Assembly (NCBI GenBank): GCA_963580455.1
Contig: OY756965.1
Coordinates: 1,438,501-1,502,500, forward strand
Source: Euonymus europaeus
Lineage: Eukaryota; Streptophyta; Magnoliopsida; Celastrales; Celastraceae
Direction: 5' to 3'
DNA length: 64,000 bases
Shown: positions 1-11,675 of the stretch, piece by piece
Position numbering within the stretch: the first letter of the stretch is position 1
How the letters are laid out: each line of letters starts with the position of its first letter
The notes under the pieces: generated by a model
Database searches by the model: none
Told to the model about the DNA's origin: nothing
Seen by the model: the letters and a program-made list of their open reading frames with translations, nothing else
Made by a program: the position numbers and the translations under genes

Positions 1-3000
1 GAATTTAAAAAAATGGACAATGCTGAGAGTAATCATGGACGGAACTATGAGCCTGCAGTAGGAGATCTTATTGCTCTGACTGATGTCATGCCTAGATCCA
101 TTTATGATCTGAACAAGCCCAATAGATCGTATCTTATTGCTTATCTTACGAGGTCGAGGGACGACGAGTCCGATATTTCTTCAATATTGACATCAAAGCC
201 GAGCGATGACAAGCCTGAAATTTTCTCAATATTGACATCAAAGCCGATATTTGATGAAAATGACATGCAAAAGGACAACCAAAAAACTCTTTTTGCTGTT
301 TATCTAATTAACATGACCACAAACATTCGCATAAGGAATGCACTGCACCAAAATCCAGAAGAGATGAACAAGGAAGTTATAGAGAGAGTTCTTCATCCTG
401 GGTCGCTTGTAAGCTAGAGAACTGAATTATTTCTTTAATAATTTCTTCATGTTTTGGTAACTATATGTATGTCTAATTAACGTTTGTTCCCGCCCTAAAT
501 CTGTTGTTGCAGGGTGGGGAAGATTGTGCTATTTGTCTCTCAAAGGTGAAGGACAGTTGTATTCTATCAGAGATTCAGGACATAACAGACAAATCAAATT
601 TGAATGATTCACAAGAAGCAGCAATCTTAAGTAGCATCAGTTTGAGCGTCTGTCATCATCGGAGTAATGTTAAATTGATCTGGGGACCTCCGGGGACAGG
701 GAAGACGAAGACTGTTGGTGTGTTGTTATCTGCACTTTTTAGATTGAAATGCAGGACAGTGGCGTGTGCTCCCACTAACATTGCAATACTGCAAGTGGCA
801 GCTAGGCTCTTGAGGCAAGTCACTGGATCCCTTGGACATGAAGTTTATGGACTTGGAGACATAATTTTATTTGGGAATGCAAAGCGTATGAAGATTGGAG
901 AGCATGCTGATCTGCTTGACATTTTCCTTGACTATCGTGCTATTATGCTTCTTAATTGTTTTTCGTCACTAAAGGGTTGGAGGCACAGCTTAGAATCCAT
1001 GATACGTTTACTCCAAGACCCCGAAAATCAGTACAATCGGTACTTGCAAGCCACGCAAGAGAACCCTGATGAGGAAGTAGATGGCGATGTGGAAGTGATA
1101 ATTAGTAGGGAGACTAAGAACAAGGTCGGGTGGAAGAACAATTCCATTAAGAAGGCCATTTTTAAGGCAGTGGAAGAAAACAACAAAAAAAATAAAAAAA
1201 AGGGAAAGGGGAAGGGGATTGCTATGGAAGGTGATCATAAGGAGCATAATGAAGAGGCCAAAACTGCTGTTGTTCCCCTTACGTTTGCAGAGTTCGTGAA
1301 GGAAGAATTTGATGAACTATCTGGGAGGCTAAAGTTTTGTATTGAAATCCTGTGCACCAATTTACCAACTTCTGTAATATCTTCAGAAGTGGTAAATAAC
1401 ATGGTAAATGCTCGTGGCTCGATTGAATCTCTAGAATCTTTGTTACTTGATGTTAAATATGATAGTCATGAATGCTTGAAGAAACTCTTCGAATATTCTG
1501 AAGGAAGTGCAGCCAGTAGCCTTTCAAAATTGAGCTATGAGAAACAAATTGTGGTTGATATTCTCAAATCGCTCCCTGGAACGTTCCCTGCTCCGGATTT
1601 TTTAAAGGTCTCTGATGTAAAGAAATTCATTTTGGCAAATGCAAGACTTTTTTTCTGCACTGCATCAAGTTCTGCTAAGTTGCACACTTGTCAAGGAGAG
1701 GAGAAGCTAGAATTGGTGGTGATTGATGAAGCAGCCCAACTCAAAGAATGTGAATCAGCCATTCCTTTAACTCTTCCAAGTATCCGTCATGCTATTCTTA
1801 TTGGTGATGAGCGTCAACTTCCATCAATGGTTCAGAGCAAGGTAAGATAGTTGTTATTCCATTGATCACATCTTTCATGTAATGATTAACATTGCCAGTA
1901 TTGTTAGGTTTCCGAGGATGCTAATTTCGGGAGGAGCTTGTTTGAAAGGCTAGTCTTACTTGGATACAAGAAACATCTTCTAAATGTCCAATATAGGATG
2001 CACCCATCAATCAGCTTATTTCCAAATAAAGAATTCTACGATGGGAAAATCCTGGACGGAGAAAATGTGAAAGATGGATGCTATCAGAAACATTTACTTC
2101 CAGGTAAAATGTACAGTTCCTATTCCTTCATCAATGTTTCTCAAGGACAAGAAAGTAATTCGCGTAGCAAAAAGAATATGGTCGAGGTTGCCGTGATCTC
2201 AGACATCTTGGCAAGCCTATTTAAAGGTATGCTAAATTGCATGAAAAGGTGTAGATGTGTTTTCTCTTCATTTTGAGGAAAACTTGTCTAAATCTTTCAT
2301 TTTCTCCTGGACAGAATGTACAAGCAAGAAAAACAAGGTTAGCATTGGAGTTATATCACCTTATAAAGCTCAAGTTCATGCCATTCAAGAGAAAATAGGA
2401 AAGACTTACAGCAAAAAGTGCGACTTCACAGTCAGTGTTCGTTCTGTCGATGGATTTCAAGGTGGTGAGGAGGATATCATAATTATCTCCACTGTGAGAT
2501 GCAACGGGAGAGGCTTAGTTGGATTTCTTTCCAATCTCAACAGGGTAAATGTGGCGCTAACTCGTGCAAGGTATTTAGCTATCATCATGTATCAGTTATC
2601 ACAAAAATATATGTATAAATGTCAACTGAAATACAAAATATATATATTTGCAGGTATTGCCTTTGGATACTGGGAAATGATACAACCCTTACAAATAGCG
2701 ACTCCGTTTGGAAGAAAGTGGTAATGGATGCCAAGGAACGAGGGTGCTTCTATAATGCAGACGAGGACAAGAGCTTGGCTGCTGCCATTAGTGCATCCCT
2801 TACTCAGCTTGGCCAACATGATACTTTACTGAGGATGGATTCTCTACTCTTTCGAGATGCAAGATGGAAAGTAAGTATGAAGTATATCAATTAATCTTCT
2901 CAACATCTTCAATAGAAATGACAATTTTTTCTTGAATTTTCATTTATAGCTTTGCTTTAAAGACGATTTTCGGGAATCCTTTGCAAGAATTAAGGACATT

Positions 3001-3743
3001 AAGGTTCGCGAGGAAGTGTTATCTGTGCTTACTAAACTCGCAAATGGTTGGCGTCAATCTTATGCGCCAAAGACTGACTTTGTGCCAGAAGGGACTAGCT
3101 CTCAGCTGTTACAGCAGTACAAGGTGAATTCAGATATTTTTCTCCTTTGGAGCGTAGATATTGTGAAGGAAAATTCAAGATATGTTCAGATCTTGATGGT
3201 GTGGGATGTTTTGCCATCATCTTCTATACCAAAATTTGTGAAGCGTATGGATGCCGTATTTGGCAACTTTACTGTGGACAAGATGAATCGCTGCAAATAC
3301 AGATGTTCGGATGGGTAATACATTTTTCTCATAGCTCATATATTTATTTCTTAGCTCATAAAACGAGAGTATTAATTTCATGATTGTTTAATTTTGCATT
3401 TGGTTTCCAATTGCAGAAAGCTTGATGTTCCAATGAAATTTGAGGTGGAGGTGGGGTGTGGTGATGTTGATGATGCTCTTTCAAATCGATTTTCTTCACT
3501 CAGCCTCAGCGATCGACCGGAATCATCTTCATCATTTCGCTGGTGCGTACTGTTTAATTAAGCAAGGAAAAGCTCAAATTGTCTCAAGGAATTCGTTCTT
3601 ATTGGAAAAAAGTGTACTTTTACTCATTTTAAGGATTTCTTCTTTCATGGTTTTATCTGCATAGATAAATCACACGGAGAAACATGTAGATTCTGAGAGT
3701 GAGTTTGTCCTTTGGATGCAGGCGCCAGAGAAAGCAGAGTTAA
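1..3743 (+). CDS. SEN1/UPF1-like SF1 helicase, 3' part (5' end outside window)
   Basis: Exons 1-408, 513-1841, 1908-2226, 2315-2570, 2654-2870, 2950-3314, 3417-3542 and 3722-3743 join in phase with GT-AG introns to give about 1013 residues, stop TAA at 3741-3743. The reading frame is open at base 1, so the start lies upstream; the ATG at 13 is probably internal. Helicase motifs in order: Walker [11 protein letters not shown] (684 onward), Walker B/DEAA as VIDEAAQ (about 718-738), GDERQLPS at the end of exon 2, QYRMHPSIS in exon 3, the [15 protein letters not shown] block and NVALTRAR in exon 4. These define UPF1/SEN1-type superfamily 1B RNA/DNA helicases, the plant expansion related to MAA3/SEN1. 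A lysine-rich stretch in exon 2 (about 1180-1225) is a low-complexity insert before the DEAA motif. Family members act on RNA or RNA:DNA hybrids; the exact role of this member is not known. The last exon codes only seven residues. Confidence 0.9.
181..249 (+). repeat. 45-bp in-frame partial tandem duplication in helicase exon 1
   Basis: The block starting tcaatattgacatcaaagcc at 181 recurs at 226, an offset of exactly 45 bases. It repeats the peptide SILTSKP 15 residues later without changing the frame. The segment lies N-terminal to the helicase core in a loop-like acidic region. Confidence 0.85.
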
Positions 3744-5468
3744 AACCTTCACGATTTCCTTCTGGCTTGGATCAGGATTGAAATTTCTTATTTATTGTTA
3801 CGTGTATACTCTGTATCATGTGTGAATGTGATATATATACATACATATATATATATATATATTCATGTTGTGCATATACTATTGTATTCTCTTCTGCACA
3901 TGGAGGATCATGATCCTAGTGACCATGAATATTCAATCATCCATGGCTGCTTACACCTCAACAAATAAAAAAGAAATTGATCCATGGGTTCTAAAGGAAA
4001 GAATTGCGCAAAAGCAAAAGTTCAAAATTCAATTCAGCCAATGAATTATGAATCCACCGCAAAAGAGTTAGGAACCACTCCCCCCTCACGTAAAAGGGTT
4101 CGATCCAATTTGGGTTTCAATTTTTCAGTTACAATCATAATTTATTAATTTAACACAATCTACCTCCTAAATTCTAATCTGTCATTTTTGAAAAATAAAT
4201 TGATAATTTAAAATAATTTTTAGAGAAATTATAAATAAGAAATAGAACCGAAATAGCTAATAAGAGCCCCTCTCATGTGGGACTGCAATGATTTTACCAT
4301 GAAATTCTCTTCATTTTGGGAATCCTGGACTTGATGCATATGAAAAAATGGACAAAATTAGACGTAGGATCGTGCTCCAATGATCACAGCACGATCCGGA
4401 GAGGCGAACACTTTTCATTCCGAGTCTCAATCATCCACATGAATTACAAATTTACAATAAATACACAATATAAGATAGCATTCTCACATTAACGGTTGAG
4501 ATTCAAAATGAACAGAATTTTTTTGTTATATATTATTATTTAAATAATTAATTAGAGAAATGAGAATAATTTCTTCTTTTTTCAGATATAGAAATACATG
4601 CTATTGTAAATAGCGTGTATTCTATTTGGTATTTTTTTGTATTCCATTATTATCAATAACGTGATCAATATTTTAAAATAATTGTTATTTCCTAAATTAA
4701 TTATTTAAATAATGACATATAATAATAAATAAATAAATAACTCAACATTTGAGGGTGAATCATTGCAGCCCCATCCCACTCCAACTAAAGCATCCTTGTG
4801 AAAAGAAAAAATCCGATGACAACGTGGAGCTGACCTGGTCGGTGGAATGCTCTCCACGTGGAACGTGATAATTCGACAGCCACCGCAAAATACGTCGCTG
4901 ATCCCACCTTTGTGGGCCATCTCACCGCCCAGGCCATGCTTCAAAGGCCGTCTTTTTCCACTTTATTACAGGGCGAAATCCCTTTTTGCCCAAAATTTGT
5001 TCACTTTGAATGGAACGAAACGGCGCGTATAGGACAGACTGTCTTTCGGGGCCGCAGACACCCTTCTCGAGTCACGATCCTCTACCCACTAGCGTACGGA
5101 CTTTTCAATCAACAGTAGGTAAACATCGAGATTCACAATAATACTATTCAATCCGATGATAATCCCAAAATCTCCTGCTATTAATTTGAATAATACATGG
5201 AATGTCGAGCACATGATCAGACCCACCCCCGATGAACTTCCAATTAGGGTGTCGACTGTCACTTTTTTTTAACATAATTTGGTTAACGATAATTCTAAAC
5301 ATACATAATTTACATATCAGACTAGTTGGCATGATAAGTCAATAAAATCAAATTAATTAACGAAAAATTATAAATTTGATTTTTGAATTTAACTCATGTG
5401 ACATTAATCATGATAATACCTTGAAAACATAAAAATAGCTAAATCAAATCGAGTTAATATCACTTTTA
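3744..5468. other. Intergenic, AT-rich with a GC-richer patch
   Basis: Holds the helicase 3' UTR, a (TA)n microsatellite at about 3830-3862, AT-rich sequence, and a GC-richer patch at about 4740-5110. The patch contains a palindromic G-box core (ccacgtgg near 4854). Open frames in the patch (4705-5118) overlap on both strands, share no family signature, and I do not accept them as genes. Confidence 0.5.
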
Positions 5469-5712
5469 GTCACCGAAAGATAACTCATGTTTTATTTTGG
5501 TCACCGAAATATAAAACGTTTCAACTTGGTAACTTAACTTTTCATTTTGTTTCAGTCAAGCCACCCGGTCAGGATTTCTCAAATCCGGGCACCAAAAATG
5601 CTGACGTGGCAGTTTGACTTCTTTTGATTGGTCCACGTGGAAATATTTAGCATAAGTTACTAAAAGATAGCTCATGTGTTCTTTTGGTGACTGAAATGAC
5701 ACATGAGCTATC
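5469..5712. repeat. Transposon-end-like repeat with hairpin
   Basis: The motif tcaccgaaa..gataactcatg (about 5470-5513) is echoed at about 5655-5712. The second copy contains a perfect 14-bp inverted repeat: gatagctcatgtgt at 5666-5679 against acacatgagctatc at 5699-5712, with a 19-base loop. This style of dispersed repeat is common at plant DNA-transposon ends, but no transposase is visible and the family is not identified. Confidence 0.4.
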
Positions 5713-7493
5713 ATTTGCTCTCTCATTCACATCTCACACGCATCTCTCTCTTTTCTCTTTCTCTCATTCAAACATAGGTCATTGAAATCCGATCATTGTT
5801 TCAACCGAAAAATGTTCAGATCAGGTGCGTCTCAACTTAAGAACTCCAACAATGGTGGCAGTGCACGGTAATGCCGTTGGAGTCGACTGGATCGACTTCT
5901 TTTCTCTCGCGGTTGACGGTGGGTTTTTTGTTCGAAGCTTGAAAGATCACTTGGAAGTAGTGATAACTGGAACGGTGGCTGAACGACGATTTTCAAAAGT
6001 TAAAAGTAACAATGTAATATGACACGCAGACAATGTAATACGACACTGTTGCCATGTGTTCGATCTTGTTTTTGATATTTCTTATCGATTTTTAATTTTT
6101 TGAGACCAGTCGTGTTGTGATTAGTAGGCGGAAGTCGAAGTTCTGTCGTCGATTAGTGAGGGAGAGATGATGTAGCATATCAGCACCTATGTTGTTTTAC
6201 ATATTTATTACATTTTTTAATTTTTTTATTACATTGTTCATCATGAATGTTATAATTAAATGATTATTTGAGATGTTTTCTCTTTATCTGTCAATTACAA
6301 TTAAATGATCATATGTTTTATCTTTATTTGTCAAATACATCGTCTTTCAAATGATTTGCACATATTATTTTTAGGATAACAAAAATAATAGCTAAAGAGG
6401 CCCAAAGGAAACACTGGATGAAATAATTATTCGTCATCATATTATAATTACGTTATTTTGAGGCTGTAATTACATTGTTTTCGTGTTGAAATTATATTAT
6501 TTATTATTTTAATGACATTGTTTTGTCCTCTCATTATGGTCGGTTAAAACTCAATAAAAACTTGTCGAGGAAGCTAGAGGTACGCATGTACAACTTCTAC
6601 ACATGTTTTACGTCATCAACTAGAAGGCGGGGCCTCTGATTTGACAATATGAAAAGGAAACTAAAAATATGATGACTTAACTTGAGTTAATCTATGTGGC
6701 ATGCTGACATCATATATCACTTAGATTATATAACCTTATGTAAGTTTACTTTATATATGATTAGAGTTTTCATTTGGTTAAACTCTTTCGTTGATTATCA
6801 ATCGATTTTAATGAAAAATGTGTTAATTTTTTTCCAAAAAAAATGGACCAATCAATTCAGTTTCGGTCCATTTCAATTTTGTCGACTTTTGTTTGACAAG
6901 GTTCCACCTCAGCAAAACCTCAAACGGGTCGTCTGCTTGTACCGGCCCGTCGGGTGGGTCCTATCCGAGAAGGGAAAGCATGATCGGTCTCGGAGAGGCG
7001 GCACAAGTGGTGATATGGACCACGAATGGTGCCACGTCAGAATACGATTCGTTTCTTCCAAGTAAGTCATAGCTATTGGTGGTCTTAGGGTTCATCATTG
7101 AGAATTTGGGCTGCCATTAAATGTGCTTTGCTTTCATAACTTTCTTTATTTCATTTTCATGATGACCTTGCTTAACAATATATGTTGCAATTCAATCCTA
7201 ACTTGTCCTCTCTGCCTGCTATATGATTAATTGGTGGTGCAGCAAGAACCATTGCTCATAATGTTAGAATATATTAGATTTTGAAGGAAAGAAAATTATA
7301 AACCCTAAATTTTTTCGTAATTGATAATGATAGCATACAAATTTATCATCAGAATATCCGATGTGAGTCTAAACTCTCCTTAAACCTTAAATTTTAAACT
7401 CTAAATTCATAATCCGTGATTTTCGAGAGAAACCATGATCTAACCATTTCTGGGGGTGGAATTGTAGCCAATTATACCTAAAAAATTGGGATA
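5713..7493. other. Intergenic, no convincing gene
   Basis: Pyrimidine-rich then AT-rich sequence. The open frames at 5825-6022 and 6694-7065 lack family motifs, and the second runs through a dispersed repeat (6775-6900). A GC-richer stretch at 6900-7065 may be regulatory or an exon of an unknown transcript; I cannot decide. Degenerate telomere-like text (aaccctaaa, taaactctaaa) runs through 7290-7440. Confidence 0.4.
6775..6900. repeat. Dispersed repeat, copy 1 of 3
   Basis: The core, a run of tcgattttt-type words (atcaatcgattttaatg, cagtttcggtccatttc, ttttgtcgactttt), resembles segments at 16425-16560 and 41190-41310. No coding capacity. Probably fragments of one non-autonomous element. Confidence 0.35.
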
Positions 7494-7726
7494 GGGGCTC
7501 CAATTTTACCTACAATTTCCTGATAAAATTATGTTAAATCATACTTCTAAATTGTGTTACTAATCATTTTGGTATTATAAACCCCATACCCTACATTCTA
7601 AACACTAGACATTAACTTAAACACTAAACTCGAAACACTAATTAAATCCTAACTCCTAAACTCTAAGATGTAAATCCATGATGTAACATGATTTTGGGGT
7701 GAAATTTTAGTTAAAATTGGAGCAAA
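7494..7726. mobile_element. MITE, family 1, copy 1
   Basis: Left end ggggctccaattttacctac (7494) mirrors the right end, where gttaaaattggagc ends at about 7723. The inverted match continues inward (atgttaaatc / gatgtaacat). The interior is AT-rich with degenerate taaactctaaac motifs and no open frame. A second copy with the same ends lies at 39058-39296. Length about 233 bp. No target-site duplication could be fixed by eye. Confidence 0.6.
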
Positions 7727-8290
7727 GAATAAGAACCCTCCCAACCCAAAAGAATTGTATTGTAGCCGCAACTCCTCCCTGTGTATACAACCACCATTCA
7801 TTCTTGAAGATTTTTTATTGTTTTCAGCGAGATTAATTTTTGGTATCACAATAACAAGGGTTGAATTGATGGTGGTGTCACAGTTGGAATCGATGGGTAA
7901 ATGGTGCAAGCTAGCTAAGTAAGCTAATGAGAAGTAATGATTAATGATTTTTTTTATAATTAAAAAAGGGAGAGAAGTAATGAACATGAGTGAATGATAT
8001 TAGTAGGTCACCCACAAAGGAGACTGCACAAAGCACATCAGCACAAACAACCAAAAGCTAAGATGATGACCTAGCTGAAAGTTTAATGGCCTCCCTCCAT
8101 TATTTAGGGTTTTTCAATCAATCAAGCAAGTTGGGCCTATTAAATATAGTAAAACCTCATCTCCAAGACTTTGTTTAGTGTTACTACCAGACATGCTAAT
8201 TCTCTCAAAGTCAGGAAGATAAGGTGTCATATCCCAAGATTCTTCAAGTATCCACCCCTATTTGTCTACCTTTTTAGCTCTCTGCTGCTC
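7727..8290. other. Intergenic, upstream region of the Glu-rich gene
   Basis: AT-rich DNA with poly-T/poly-A runs and no supported gene. The last part forms the promoter of the gene starting at 8429. Confidence 0.4.
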
Positions 8291-8298
8291 TATATAAA
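8291..8298 (+). promoter_or_regulatory. TATA box of the Glu-rich gene
   Basis: tatataaa followed by a pyrimidine-rich leader, about 130 bases before the ATG at 8429. Placement fits a plant core promoter with a leader of about 100 bases. Confidence 0.6.
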
Positions 8299-8428
8299 CC
8301 CACTCTCATTCATTCTCCTCTTCACCTTATGCTCAATAACATTTCTTAGCTAATTCTCTATCTACTTCCTAGCTTTCTTACAATCTGCTTCACCCTATTC
8401 TCTCTTTGTTTAATTACTCTTGGTACCA

Positions 8429-9548
8429 ATGTCCACGGCTGAGGTAACTGAATTCTAATCAACTTCTTCTGAGAGCTTGATTTGTTTGTCGCCTTGTTTT
8501 TACTTTTATACTTGGATTCAAGTACTATTAGTGTCATGCAGGCTTCCATCAGTGTCCATTGAAACATTAGTAATGCATGAGAAACTCCATTCTCATGGAG
8601 TTTTAGTAACTTTATTTCATTTCTGATATATATATATTTATCCAATCTGATCCATTTTGATATCGATTCTTTGCTGCTGTATAACTTAATTCATTCTGAT
8701 TTTTTTTCTTCTTCTTCTGAAAACCTGATTGTTGTTCATGATCAAAACTCAGAAGTCAAAAGTCATGTGACATGTTAATGATCAGAGAACCTCAACCAGT
8801 TATCTTACTATTTAAGTGGTTTTAGCAGTTCAAACATTCTAGGTTGATTTTCTTTATTAAAAAAAGTCTCATGATGTAAATTATCTATTGGGTTCTTTCC
8901 AACTACGTTAGTGCTATATATATAATAGATTCAATTTACTGCAACTTTGCAAGGAGGTATTTGACTCATTTTTATTTCAGTCTCAGTTCTTTGGAGATGT
9001 TTCTGATACAAGTTTGATTAATAGGAATCCTTTGTTAAGATAATCATTTTGATGTGTAGGTTGTATCTGCACAGACTGCACTCCCAGGGGAGCAAACTGA
9101 AAAATCATTCAAAGCTGAAGATCAGACTTCCAAAGAAGCTGTAGTCAATCTACCAGCTGCAGCAGAACCAAAGGAAGAACCAGAACCAGAGCCTGCAACA
9201 CAAGATCCCAAGGTAGAAGCAGTGGAGGTAGCTGAAGTACCTAAAGAAATTGAGGACCCAGTTGCTGAAGTAACGTCCCAAGTAGAGAAAATAGAGGTTG
9301 CAACAGAGGAAAAGGTTGTCACTGAAGAGCCAGAAATAGTGGAGACAATAAAGAAACCAGTGGAGGAAACACCAGAGCCAACTCTTAATGAGACCAAAAA
9401 AATCACTAGCTCTGCTGTTGCACCAGAGCCAGAGGCTGCAAGTGAGCCACCAAAAGAGGAAAGTGTGGAGCAGGAAGAGAAGACAGAGAAAGCTGAAGAG
9501 AAAGTTGAAACAGAAGCTCCTCCAACCCCAGTTGAGAAAACTGAGTAA
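8429..9548 (+). CDS. Glutamate/proline-rich disordered protein
   Basis: Exon 1 is 8429-8443 (MSTAE) and exon 2 is 9060-9548. The 616-bp intron has gtaact at its 5' end and gtgtag at its 3' end, phase 0, giving 167 residues. The protein is dominated by Glu, Pro, Ala, Val, Thr and Lys, with many short EEP, EPE and VE repeats and no aromatic core, so it should be intrinsically disordered and acidic. After MSTAE comes a conserved-looking VVSAQTALP segment, after which composition becomes low-complexity. There is no signal peptide, membrane segment or catalytic motif. I recognise the style (plant Glu-rich proteins resembling the C-terminal tail of plasma-membrane calcium-binding PCaP proteins) but not a named family. 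The antisense frame through exon 2 is a composition artefact. Confidence 0.75.
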
Positions 9549-9757
9549 TTGAGTTCAAAAGAGTCAGTGGAGTGTGGTACTGTTAGCACTGCAGAGTTTC
9601 TTTCTATGCAGTTGAAATAAAAGCTGGTTTTAGTGGGCATTGGAACTTCTTCAATCTCAAAGCATTCTGCTGTTTAGGCTACTGTGGTAATTTGTTCCAA
9701 GTCCCCAAGTGTTGTTAGTTTATGATGCATGTATGGGTTATGTTGGGTTTGATTAAT

Positions 9758-9763
9758 AATAAA
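9758..9763 (+). terminator. Polyadenylation signal (AATAAA)
   Basis: aataaa lies about 210 bases after the stop codon in T-rich sequence. Probable 3' end signal of the Glu-rich gene. Confidence 0.45.
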
Positions 9764-10914
9764 TGATTTTAGTTTGTGTAATCTACAGCACATGAGTTTC
9801 TTTCTCTCCATGTTTTGGTTTTAGGTGGAATGATAGAAATTGATTGTGATAACTCATTGCAAATGCAGTCATGCAGGAGGTCACACATTCAACTCAATTA
9901 TTCAAAAGTTTTGACTTTCTTTCTTTGCATGGGGCCAAAAACTCGTGAGATGCTCTCCCCGATTCAGCCGGTCTTCATCAGGATAGGGTGGGAAGTTTCA
10001 GTAGTAATTGATAGAGATTTCAATAATTTTCAATCTCAAAAGTATCTCAGTACTGTGTGTAACTTTTTTTTAGGGTGTGCTGACATTATGACAAGGGATC
10101 ATTGAAAATCATACTTAATAAATGAATGACACACATTGCTATTGCTGAGATATTTTTGAGACGAAAATTACTTGGATGTTTATCATTTTTGGGGGGAGTT
10201 TTGGTAGGTTCGAGTTTGAATCTGGTCCATCCATCTGGTGTGCACGCTGAGCCGGGAATTTGGCAGGAGAAAAAACAATACAAATAAACCCAAATCTAGT
10301 TTTATTGACCGGTCACCAACCCAAGGGTTGTAAGTACAGGGTTGTATAAGTAGAGGATATGTTAGGACAAGGCGAAGGGTAGTTCCCTAACTGAAGGATT
10401 AAGTTATTGCGACTTCTTCCTACGGTTCTTTTTCTCATCTGAGCTCCGTCTTCTCGTGGAGAACTACGGAATGTGAGTCCTGCCTTTTTGTATGTCACTA
10501 AGCGTGCCCCCTTCCCTGTGCTTCCAGCTCGATAAGGTGGTCTTTTTCTTTGGCGTCCTTCATGCCCCATTTCCTAGATAGAATCGATGATCAGGTGGTC
10601 TTAAAAGGTTTTGATAGCTGGGCTGCCAATAAAATCCACCCCATGGATAAATGGGCCCTGTTCGTATAATGTGCCGATAAAAATTATTATATAGCACAAG
10701 GCCTTGGGTATTTTTGACTTTTGGGCCCATCATAGTTTTGGGTTGGGCATGCAGCACACTTGTCCAATCATGATTGGGCCATAGATGGTCTGTGAGTAAG
10801 CCCAACTACTGGATCATCGTGATTCATGAGCTGATTGCATCGGCATATCATAATTGGGCCATAAATTCGTCGTGAGGAAGCCCAACTATGGGTGGAAAAT
10901 TAATCAAAATTCTG
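9764..10914. other. Intergenic, repeat-like
   Basis: No supported gene. A moderately GC-rich stretch (10290-10620) has overlapping antisense frames without recognisable motifs. Two imperfect direct copies about 80 bp apart (about 10767-10808 and 10847-10890) share attgggccata and aagcccaact, which suggests an old duplicated repeat. Confidence 0.4.
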
Positions 10915-11260
10915 GTCGGATAACATACATATTTATAAAATATATAAATGCTTGTATCTGCATTTGCATTAGTTTGAATTTTTAATCGAACTTAATTGAC
11001 TATATAAGGGTTGTTTAAATTCAGATAATAATTCAATTAGTTAACGTTAGTCTTGATAATTAAATTGTACAATATTTTTGTGTTTGAATTCGGATTCAAT
11101 TTTAAATCGAACAAAATTTTTGTGTTTAGACTCGGATTTAAAACATGTAATTTATGTCCAAACTAATTTAATTCGAATCGGTCAAATCCGGCAATTCCAG
11201 AATCGCCGGCAATTCCAGAATCGAGTCGGACAGAATTAGTCAAATGACCAAACATGATGA
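10915..11260. repeat. Dispersed AT-rich repeat, copy 1 (uninterrupted)
   Basis: Shares the order of blocks with 24836-25790: tttataaaat, agataataattcaatt, gttagt-like, ttgtgtttgaattcggattc, caattttaaatcgaac, then aatttaattcgaat. The copy at 25 kb is split by a 679-bp insertion, whereas this one is continuous. Non-coding; element class unknown. Confidence 0.5.
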
Positions 11261-11675
11261 GGGGATCACATTTCTTTGCCAAATATTTCCTCATGACGAT
11301 CGCCAGTTTTGTCTTGGTTGGAAATATCAATGTCAGCCGTTCTGTAGCAGATAGTTAATATGAAATCTAACGCATTAAACTCTGTTTTACATGTATAATT
11401 CCTCTGGGTCAGTATCAACAACGCCGTCCACGGTCCACCTGAAGAAATGGCACCAGATTCCTTGTATCAGTAGAGAAAAAAAACCCATCATAATGTTGAA
11501 TAGGAGTATCTAATGGCGGCTTCAAGAACATTTTCTGGTTCATTGTCGTTTCCATCTCTTTCGCCTATACATATTATATACTCCTTTCTTCCCTATGTTT
11601 ATCTGCAACGCTTCCATCCAATCCTTCTTTCTTCCTTTTATCTTCTGAATCTATCTGAATTCCGATACTGGGTCT

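Noticed and set aside
4060..4105. gggttcgatccaattt, a tRNA-like B box
   Set aside because: No A box at the right distance and no tRNA fold; not enough for a tRNA or SINE.
4705..5118. Three overlapping frames in a GC-richer patch
   Set aside because: Mutually overlapping on both strands and without family features; more likely regulatory or repeat DNA.
6694..7065. 123-codon plus frame
   Set aside because: No Met-led domain, passes through a dispersed repeat, composition changes abruptly, no family motif.
9122..9640. 172-codon minus-strand frame rich in Ser, Thr and Val
   Set aside because: It is the antisense of the Glu/Pro-rich exon; biased codons on the plus strand keep the other strand open.
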